Shown here: one piece after another, positions 56,369-64,000 of the stretch
Layout of the letters: every line of letters begins with the position of its first letter
Position numbering within the stretch: position 1 is the first letter of the stretch
Source of the DNA: Ophioderma brevispina
Lineage: Eukaryota; Echinodermata; Ophiuroidea; Amphilepidida; Ophiodermatidae
Direction: 5' to 3'
DNA: 64,000 nucleotides
Assembly: GCA_023653785.1 (NCBI GenBank)
Contig: JAMKCH010012461.1
Span: 1 to 64,000, forward strand
The notes under the pieces: generated by a model
Databases searched by the model: none
Told to the model about the DNA's origin: nothing
The model's input: the letters and a program-made list of their open reading frames with translations, nothing else
Position numbers and translations under genes: made by a program

Positions 56369-56590
56369 TAGAAACTATGACGTTTACAAGGACACTAACT
56401 AACAGTCTCATCTTGCCTAACAACAAGCTTTTGTTCAAAACTTATTTACCGCTGTCACCAAGTGATGCGGTTTTTTTGGACACACGGTATAGAGGTATAG
56501 CGATCGAAGAGTTGGAATAATTGTATACCTTCCAGCAAAACAAAAGAAAGAACGTTAATGCGTAAACTCAATGATGTTTCATGTGTGTAT

Positions 56591-58019
56591 TGTAACGGAA
56601 ATTGCTTTTTTGGCAAGTGTTTTCAGCCTGCAGCTATGTCCGGCAACCCCTGCTTAGCACAACCAGTGAGTTGTAAGAGCCTCACCTATATATTCAGGCT
56701 CTTACACGGATGTATTATACTGGCATATACAGTAACTTACATTGAAGGATAGCCGGAGACAACGTGTGTGAGACTATCTTGAAAATAATGTTTCTTGGAG
56801 GTCACTTTTCTCAACTAATGGCTTAAATAATTGGTCAAGTGTACTGAGTGCTGACATTTTGATAATATATTTGCTCATATTGTATGTTGTTTTATTGCTG
56901 TGGTTACTATTTAACTTTTCCCAAGAATACCACGGCACATTTAGCATTTACTCATTTACTTAGATACAAGATAGAAACACAGTCATCACACAGGCTGTGA
57001 TTAGCACTTCTTGGAAAATTGAAGCATGTACCCGCGATAAAATATTTTCCAAACATGTGCTGCTTTTGCACAACAAGTGCAGCATTTTACTTGATTACTG
57101 CCGCCTAAGGAGATTCAAGAGACTCTTATACGTGGAAGAAGAGTATAGGAAACTAAGGAATGTTTCAAAATAGAGGTTGAGGGCCAAGGTTGACCAAAAC
57201 ACATGTTAAAGTACCATAACTGTACTAGTTGACATGACATGTGACTCAACTTGCACAGTAAACTTCCACACTCCACAAATAGAAACCCCTTGGTGGAATT
57301 AATGAACCCACCTGCATTGTAGCATACTTACCTTGGCATTGATAACCTAGTACTTGATCCACACAGGTGATTGCAAGTTTCCATACAAGGGCAGGGCATT
57401 TTGCAGTCTGTAACTTTTAACACTGTGATTTTGAGTATTATTGAGAGTGTTGTACCACACCTTCACACTCTAATAGTGGCATGCATAAAACGGCACACTG
57501 CAATTTATACCAAAGAGCTTATACACTGATTCCTTACACACATTAACACCATTAACACAAGCTTAAGGTGCCTTAAGGTGGTCAGCTACACCAAAATGTG
57601 GTATTACCAAAGAATGTTGTTCATGAAGTTTTACATTGTGTAATTTTAAGGTGCTTCTGATCGTGCTTGACTTGCCATTGTTGTGTATCTTCATGTATCT
57701 TTTATGTACCCTGATTTTATTTAACTACTGTTGTTTAGTGGTGGTCAGATACCTAATACTTGGTCAGATACATATTGCGCCTCGCACCACATCAGTAAAT
57801 CCTGAGTTGTTGAATTTACCATACAGTCATATATTGAGTTACCAAAGAAGTCCTTAAGGTGGGTGATGCAACACCACTCCTTCATGCTGAAAATAATAGT
57901 TTGTGCTTAATTGCTAGAACTTTAACCACGGCGTGCTTTTGTGTGATTTCTTCGTCGCCGTTCTGCCTACGTTTGGGTTTGTAATTCCCCGCCCCACATC
58001 AGCAAACCAGACCGCTACA
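56591..58019 (+). repeat. 5' LTR, about 1.43 kb
   Basis: It begins TGTAACGG, matching the start of the 3' LTR at 63219 over about 350 bases with high identity, and ends CCGCTACA three bases before the primer site, so TG..CA ends are kept. The length is large for a gypsy LTR. The short frames inside are not genes. Confidence 0.8.
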
Positions 58020-58022
58020 AGT

Positions 58023-58040
58023 TGGTGGCAGCGGTGGGAT
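58023..58040 (+). other. Primer-binding site, tRNA-Leu type
   Basis: TGGTGGCAGCGGTGGGAT is complementary to the 3' end (with CCA) of eukaryotic tRNA-Leu as I know it. It follows the LTR end after AGT. It would prime minus-strand DNA synthesis. Confidence 0.8.
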
Positions 58041-58049
58041 ATAAGTTTG

Positions 58050-59165
58050 AGCAAAGGCGCCATACTTTCCACAGACAACCAGACCCACTAGTCTTTGAGA
58101 TATAGAAAAGACTAGCAGAATTGCGCCTTGCTCCAAGAGCATTTGAAAGCGAAAACAACAATTCCAAATGGCAAGGGGAAGAGACTGTTCAAAAATTCCA
58201 AGCTCGATCAAACCAAGTCATCCCACTGTATGGCACGTCGGGTTACTGACACCTGAGTGTACGCGGGTGAAAGACAAACTGATAGATCTCATAATCCGCC
58301 ATTCCTTGAGCCTGGATGAAGATCTCAGCTTTCAGATAAAAGAATGAAGATATTTCCTTGTCATTCCCTAAGTCAGAGTGAAGCTCAATATCCCAATCGA
58401 AAAAGAAGGAGTGAACGCCACCAAAATATGATGGTTCTACACCATGGAAAAGTAATCTCCTTCATTTGAAGTGTGTAAGAGATACAAAAGTGGACAGTTG
58501 ATGAGGCGCCGTTACCACTAGTTTATGAGTGTAAACCGTGATGCTCGAAGTGTAGTAGTACAAATGATGTAAGCCCAGGCATTATCCTACTCAGACCTAG
58601 TTAAGATCCTGGACATGAACTGGACCGGAGGGAGTGTGCAGAAGCATACTTTCTGAGCTGAACACTACTGGAGCAACACCCCAATGAACCCCTTCGGCAA
58701 CTAGGGCAAGCTTTTAAGAAGCGGTACAAAAAGCTTACCCAAATACACCACGAGAGTAAAAACGAACAGCCAAAGAATACTTCAAGAAGCAATACGTGAT
58801 AAGGAAGTGAAAAGGGATTCTTCCGTATTAGACCAGCCCCCGTGGACGACTCTATTTACTGTGGCGCTAGAAATTGAGTCCGTTCTCAAACTCGACAATA
58901 AAAAGGGCTTGCTTGGTGGCGTTAGGTGTACACAGCTGATGTAGCAGCCCCCCTGCACACAATCGGATGTTTTTATTCCTCAGGACCAGAAGCAAGAGTG
59001 CTCGTTTTGTCACCATGAATGACACTTGAAAAAGAACGTTAGTCAAAGAACAACCTTTGCGCTTTTACCGGTGCAATGAACATGGCCACCTCAAACGCAA
59101 TTGTCAGAAACATGTGGGGCCATGGGGAGGCGACATCCACCTGTTAACGGCCCGTACCAGAGCAA
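58050..59165 (+). pseudogene. Ty3/gypsy Gag remnant
   Basis: The first 1 kb after the primer site is coding-like but full of stops (ETVQKFQARSNQV near 58190, LEQHPNEPLRQL near 58670). At 59068-59112 a zinc knuckle reads FYRCNEHGHLKRNC; the first Cys is replaced by Phe, so it could not fold normally. Gag would coat the RNA and form the particle. Confidence 0.75.
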
Positions 59166-59169
59166 GTAA

Positions 59170-59480
59170 ATAGGATCTTGTCAACAAGGAGAGGGATTGT
59201 GTGTTAACCAGGACTATTCGTGAATGAGGTATTTACATGCTTGTAGATACGGTGCATGTCAAACGGACTATCTGCAAAATCTTATTACTCCATTTCAAAG
59301 AAAACGCCCAGTTCTGGCACACTAGACTGACATTAAACAGAGCTGATGGATCCCACGTTGATGTACTAGGAACAGTCCTAGTTGAGTAGTCAGTTGGAAA
59401 AGTGCGACAAGTTGTCAATTTGATAGTTGCCAACATAGATACTGATGGCCTCCCTGCTCGGGATGGACTTTCTTATTGGA
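59170..59480 (+). pseudogene. Retropepsin remnant
   Basis: GIYMLVDTV at 59228-59254 corresponds to the active-site loop, with the DTG glycine changed to Val. NIDTDGLPARDGL near 59435-59470 is the position of the conserved GxDxL motif at the end of the domain. The enzyme would cleave Gag-Pol; this copy is inactive by sequence. Confidence 0.7.
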
Positions 59481-59534
59481 ACTGTGGTACTGTTGATCCG
59501 AAGGTGGTGCTCTGAGATTTTGAAGTGGTTCTCA

Positions 59535-60120
59535 ACACTGGATTTGGCTTCGGGCTACTGGCAGGGTGAGATGGAATAGAGATGCATAACAGAGTCTGCC
59601 TTTAGCACAAGTTCCGCCTTTATGCGTGAATGTCCTTCCGTTCTGGACTCGGTAATGCGCATCTACTTTGAGAGGCTAATGGAGTGGTACGCAGCGGTCT
59701 CACTGGGAAATACTCTTGATTTACCTAGACGACGTAATTGTGTTTGCTACCTCAATAGAAGAGATGAGCAGAAGGCTGAGCTGGTTTAAAGCGATTTCGG
59801 GCTGCCCAAACTTGAAGGTGAAACCGTCAAAAAGTGCCCTTTTCCAACAACAGTGAAATAACCTTGGGCACATAGGGGCTAACCATGGAATTCAGACTTG
59901 ACCTCAGACAAAACAAGGATGTGCGAACTGGCCAACACCTAGATCTCAAAAGGACGTCAGAAGTTTCTTGACGGACTTGGCTTCTATTATAGAGCTTTAT
60001 TGAGGGTTAGGGAGCCATAGCACGCCCTCTGCACCAGTTGGCCGAGAAGAAGGCAGAGAATTTAGATGGACACCCGAGTGTGATTGTGCTTTCAATTAAC
60101 CTTGAAAGAGAGAATCCACA
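59535..60120 (+). pseudogene. Reverse transcriptase remnant
   Basis: DLASGYWQGEME (59541-59576), then a broken FGLGNA segment, and the catalytic region YLDDVIVFATSIEEMSRRLS (59721-59780) are visible, followed by the connection segment with ARPLHQLAEKKAENL and a WTPEC-type motif near 60020-60080. The YLDD box is intact. The N-terminal fingers region before DLASGYWQ appears deleted, since protease text runs almost directly into it. Confidence 0.85.
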
Positions 60121-60139
60121 TCAGCACCTGTCTTGGCAT

Positions 60140-60345
60140 TCCCACGCCGGAAGACGTTTCATTCTAGGACACTGACGCCAGGGGCTATGGCATTTTGGTG
60201 TGCAGTTCTCTCACAAGTTCAACACTGAGCGAGTCATTGCATATGGGAGCAAGACCCTGACGAAGGAGCAGCGAAATTATTCACGACACGTAGAGAGCTT
60301 TTGTCTATTATCACCTTCCTGAAGAAGTTCCGTCATACCTCTTAG
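60140..60345 (+). pseudogene. RNase H remnant
   Basis: DTDARGYGI at 60170-60196 is the first catalytic-aspartate motif. RVIAYGSKTLTKEQRNYS (about 60228-60285) is the conserved segment that follows, in another frame. The text then breaks up at FLKKFRH-like sequence near 60320. Confidence 0.8.
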
Positions 60346-61149
60346 GGGCGTAGTTAGAGTGCGGATGATCCGGGTCACTTAGATGGGCCTAATTAATTTC
60401 AGGGATGCAGATGGACAATTGGCTCGATGGAGGGAGAGCTGTTCTAATTATCAACTACAGATGAGTATGCCCTGGTAAAAGGCATCACATGCTGAATGTC
60501 TCTCCGTGGTGCCACGTAAACCGTGTGGCCGTGAGGGACAAAGCAAGCCCAAGTACTCCCAACCAGGTCCAGAATTGACGAGTGCACAGGAAAGAAGTAC
60601 ACCAGTCTGGTCTTCTACCGGAGTGCAGTGTGAGCCCAAATTATGATTTGCAAACTGATTAGGGAGAAGTCGACACAAACAATGTGTGCCCTGGCAGAGG
60701 GGGATTTGACCAGAAAGCATTTCCAGCATGATGAACTAGATGACGTGGGATTAGAATGTGACAGTTATGCCAAGTACCGATATTTTGCAAGTGAGGTGAC
60801 AGTCACACTAAGGCAGGGTAGCTGACGCCCAAAATGAACAGTCCCCGGCGGCATGATTGCACTCCCCAGAGACATGACCAACTGATGTTGTGTCAGTAGT
60901 TCCAGAGATAGATCTCGTCAAAATACGGGAAGAACCAATGAAGGACACAAACTATGGCAGCAATATAGAGTGGAAAGAGAGAAAGGGGGTGCAAAACCTC
61001 AATGGGAAGATATTTCAGCTTGCACCACCGCACCTTAAGACTTATTGGGTCATGGCCTTTGCTTGAAGTTCGAGGAGGTATTCTTACCAGACGTTGGGAA
61101 GATAATGATGGAAAATCAGTTCGCTGGCTCAGAGTGCTGCCAGTTGCAC

Positions 61150-62250
61150 TACGTACAACTGTTTCTACAGGAGTTACATTGCCTCAAACACAGCAGGACA
61201 CATGGGAGTCACCAAGACTACAGCCAGAAACGTAAAATCAAGATTTGACGGGGTTTTGGCCTAGCTGCAGATGTGAGAGGGTTTATCCGGCAATGTACCC
61301 ATATGCGCCAGGCAGGAAGCAACCTGTTAAATAAGAAGAAAGCACCACTACGGCCAGTATCAGTAGGAGGGCCAATGGAGGCGTATACGCGCTTGTATTT
61401 GGGGCCCCTCTGAGTCCAACAACGGGAATAGATACGTCTTAGTGATAGGTGATTATTGGACTAATGGGTCGAAGCCTACCCAATACCAGACCAGACAGTC
61501 GAGACCATTGCAGACAAACTCGTTAAAGAGTTTTGTTTCCGCTATGCTTCCATCCTCAAGCCATAGTGACCAGGTGGCACTGAAATTTTGAGCAAAAAGT
61601 GTTCAAGAAGGCCTGCTGTAAACTGATCGGATACAGAAGACCACGAACCAAAGCCTACCACCCCGAAGTCCGATGGCTCATAGAGTGTTTTAATAGAACC
61701 ATCTTGAATGCTGTGTCTGTGATGCTGGAACCTTGCAACACCAACGGGACTGGGACGATTATCTCCAATATTTGGGCTTTGCCTATCGCTCCTGTGTGCA
61801 AGAAGAAAACCAAGGCGACCCATAATAACATGATTGTTTGGACGGGAAGTTCGTTGCCCTTGACCAGTTTGGTTGAGGGCCCGCCCCATGAGGAAGCTTA
61901 TGACAAATGAATACCCCGTCTCGAGACTTAAGTGAGAAAAGCTACGTGGGTCTATGAGCGGTCCGTTATACATGACTGAAGCTAAGTGCCCGACGGCAGA
62001 GGGGACATTATATCGTTAATGCCAAAGACCCTGGATACCAGGTTGGGATTTTGCGTGGCTTTATAACCATGCGCGGAAGCCTGATTATCTGTGAGCAAAT
62101 TTTTAGTTAGACCTTGGGAAGGGGCCAAGGGGCCCATTACCTGATTACCGACAAGTGTGTGAGTAGTTTATCGGCATTCAAACGCACTCAAAATGCAAAA
62201 CCGTGGTTGTGCATGCCGACCGCCTGAAGATCTATCAAGCGTCCACCCAT
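61150..62250 (+). pseudogene. Integrase remnant
   Basis: GHMGVTKTTARNVKSRF (about 61196-61248) and RGFIRQCTHM (61275-61305, second Cys of the zinc finger lost to Met) give the HHCC domain. APLRPVSVGGPME follows near 61345-61380. The core's end reads TKAYHPEVRWLIECFNRTIL (61650-61710), holding the third catalytic residue Glu, and pol closes with HADRLKIYQ near 62210-62240. Stops and shifts separate these pieces. Confidence 0.85.
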
Positions 62251-63199
62251 AGACAATGGGGAAAGTGCTAAAAGACCTGAGGCACAGGGAGAACCAGAAC
62301 ATCGATGAACACCCCAGACATGCAGGAAAACCAAGCAGCAGGAGGCCAACTTGTGAATCTGAAAGCGCAGGGAATCTGGGAGCACAAGACCCAGATAAAG
62401 CTTCAGAACAATGGGAGACTCAAGAAAACAAGAGCGCTGATAGACCCATAAAAATTATGAGTAATGTTGAACCAAAGCGCAAAAAGCCATTTTGAAGATC
62501 AAAAAATGCGAGAATCCAGTTGAAGGAACAAGAGCAGACAAACAATGACCCGTTGGTTAAGAAATCTCCATTGTTGTCCAAAACCAAAAGAGAATGTAAA
62601 GCAACAGATGGACAAGTAGGGCCGCCGGAACCACCCAGGCTGGGAAAATTCCAGCAAGATTGAGGTTCGGGTACTGGTATAGTATTTCGATACACATTTC
62701 AAAGTAAATAATTCGATGATGCAAAGGAAAACCAGCAGTACGTACAGCCCATTTTAATCAATCCCAATGCAGAACTTACATAAAGCAGTCGTGTGGATAA
62801 CACACTCTTGAACGACTGATGAAAGGGGTTTTGAATAGAGCAAGTACCTCACTTCTTAAAATCCGAGAAGGTTGAGCAACCAATCGAACTTTGCTTATCA
62901 TAACCACATTATAGAAGACCCCGGTTTATTTACCATGATACCAATTGTATTGTAATGTTGGAGGAGGATGCAAATGTGGACTCCACAATTATTATACCCA
63001 AAGTATGATCACTTTCAAAGGCCAAGTATTTGTATGATTGCTGCTGTTGAACTTATCACAACTTGGACAAGCACGTCTATCCTTCGACGTTATGGAGACA
63101 CCAAAGTGTTATATATGGACGTCTGTAAGTTCTGGGGGCGTCAGCAAAGGTTTCTCAGCATGATTAGTGCTTTGTTAGGCGCTGGGGACAGCGACTCCC
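62251..63199. other. Gypsy 3' untranslated region
   Basis: Between the end of pol and the polypurine tract I see no conserved domain. A Lys/Glu/Gln-rich frame (62256-62495) may be the C-terminal tail of pol. Confidence 0.5.
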
Positions 63200-63211
63200 G
63201 AAGGAGGGGAG
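63200..63211 (+). other. Polypurine tract
   Basis: GAAGGAGGGGAG lies seven bases before the TGTAACGG start of the 3' LTR, the expected place for the plus-strand primer. Confidence 0.75.
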
Positions 63212-63218
63212 CCTGTTG

Positions 63219-63570
63219 TGTAACGGCATTGCTTTTTGGCAAGTGTTTTCAGCCTGCAGCTATGTCGGGCAACCCCTGCTTAGCACAACCAGGAGTTGTA
63301 AGGAGAGCCACCTAATAGTTCAGGCCTCTTACACGGATGTATTATACTGGCATATACAGTAACTTACATTGAAGGATACGGAGACAACGTGTGTGAGGCT
63401 ATCTTGAAAATAATGTTTCTTGGAGGTCATTTTCTCAACTAATGGCTTAAATGAATGGTCAAGTGGTACTGAGTGCTGACATTTTGATAATTATTGCTCA
63501 TATTGTATGTTGTTTGTTTACTTGCTGTGTTTACTATTTAACTTGTCCCAAGAAGACCACGGCACACTTA
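63219..63570 (+). repeat. 3' LTR, truncated
   Basis: It matches 56591-56948 from TGTAACGG to CCACGGCACA(C/T)TTAG, with scattered substitutions and indels, then loses similarity completely. About 1.08 kb of LTR is missing, by deletion or by insertion of other sequence. Confidence 0.85.
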
Positions 63571-64000
63571 GGGCCCATATCGAAAATCCTTATACTGCGG
63601 AATTGTGGGGGGAGGACGCTGGAATCCCTCCCATAAGCGGCCGTCACTTAAGTTCAAGGAAGGTGCCGGGGAGGGAAAAGCGGCCGCGAATTATTGCCAA
63701 CAAACGGGCGATTGTGAACCAAGCCTTTAAAGGTTGCATAAAATTAGTCCATACATTACGGGCAATAGTCGGGTGGATTTGGTAAATTTTTGGCCTGACC
63801 GTACAGGTGAGTATGGACCCATTTTTTTGCTTAAAATTACTAGAATTAGAGTGTGTAGGAATAAGGAATCTGCGGGGTGGAGGACACCTAGGCATCTGAG
63901 CATTTTTGAAATTATCTGTTATGTACGCAATTAATGTTTTTTGTTAATCATGGTTCTTTATCACGAAATGGCAGCGTGGAATCGGTTGAAAATCACAGGT
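63571..64000. other. Unassigned DNA
   Basis: No similarity to the 5' LTR or another element was seen. GCGGCCGC occurs near 63681, a rare CpG-rich octamer in this AT-rich context. Confidence 0.4.

Larger units (their letters stand above)
56591..63570 (+). mobile_element. Ty3/gypsy LTR retrotransposon, near full length but dead
   Basis: The element has a 5' LTR (56591-58019) starting TGTAACGG and ending GCTACA, a tRNA-Leu-type primer site, remnants of gag, protease, RT, RNase H and integrase in the usual Ty3 order on the plus strand, a polypurine tract (63200-63211), and a 3' LTR from 63219 that is cut after about 350 bases. The internal part is 5.2 kb, a normal size. Stops and frameshifts occur throughout. 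I see no envelope-like frame between pol (ending near 62250) and the 3' LTR. Confidence 0.9.

Overview
The window reads as nuclear DNA of a metazoan, most probably a marine invertebrate. It is AT-rich, has no bacterial-style packed genes, and is filled with decayed animal transposons: APE-type LINEs (CR1/L2-like and Jockey-like), an R2-like LINE with a C-terminal restriction-like endonuclease, a Penelope-like element with a GIY-YIG domain, two Ty3/gypsy elements, tRNA-derived SINE-like repeats and many short terminal-inverted-repeat (TIR) or foldback elements. I cannot fix the phylum. The repeat mix would fit a hemichordate, echinoderm, cephalochordate or mollusc, but this is inference. I found no convincing intact host gene. 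The only candidate host-like coding exon is at about 42.5 kb, and it lies inside an inverted duplication.

Layout. 0-15 kb: mostly unassigned AT-rich DNA with two copies of a poly-G/polypyrimidine repeat, several TIR elements, a SINE-like fragment, an RFX X-box-like motif pair (7.7-7.86 kb), a long-TIR MITE (9.6-10.2 kb) and a 77-bp minisatellite (14.34-14.8 kb). 15.3-20.2 kb: a nest, in which an R2-like LINE (+) is split by a deleted Ty3/gypsy element (-) that itself contains a hairpin/TIR insertion. 21.9-22.3 kb: a MITE rich in CCTCATATG motifs, with a second copy at 50.0 kb. 23.1-25.2 kb: a CR1/Jockey-type LINE ruin. 26.66-27.17 kb: a 55-bp-TIR element with a GC-rich palindromic core. 27.4-28.0 kb: a LINE endonuclease fragment. 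29.2-35.5 kb: three LINE fragments, including two copies of one family in opposite orientation and a CR1/L2-like element ending in an ATT tail. 36-42 kb: mostly unassigned, with short hairpins and foldback elements. 42.1-43.4 kb: the inverted exon-like duplication. 43.4-44.5 kb: the Penelope-like 3' end, split by a MITE. 45.1-45.8 kb: an array of GTGACACT repeats. 47.2-47.9 kb: tRNA-like SINE remnants. 51.5-53.5 kb: the best-preserved CR1-like LINE (-). 54.3-55.7 kb: a duplicated Jockey-like LINE fragment. 55.7-56.4 kb: two adjacent inverted-repeat elements. 56.6-63.6 kb: a Ty3/gypsy element with a 1.43-kb 5' LTR, a tRNA-Leu primer site, gag-protease-RT-RNase H-integrase remnants, a polypurine tract and a truncated 3' LTR.

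No gene set here works together as a pathway; the region is a transposon graveyard. Its most informative features are nested insertions that give relative ages, and two places (33.17 kb and 54.95 kb) where near-identical overlapping copies are joined by a 21-23-nt homopolymer, which looks like an assembly join or an unusual duplication. All elements carry stops and frameshifts, so none appears autonomous.
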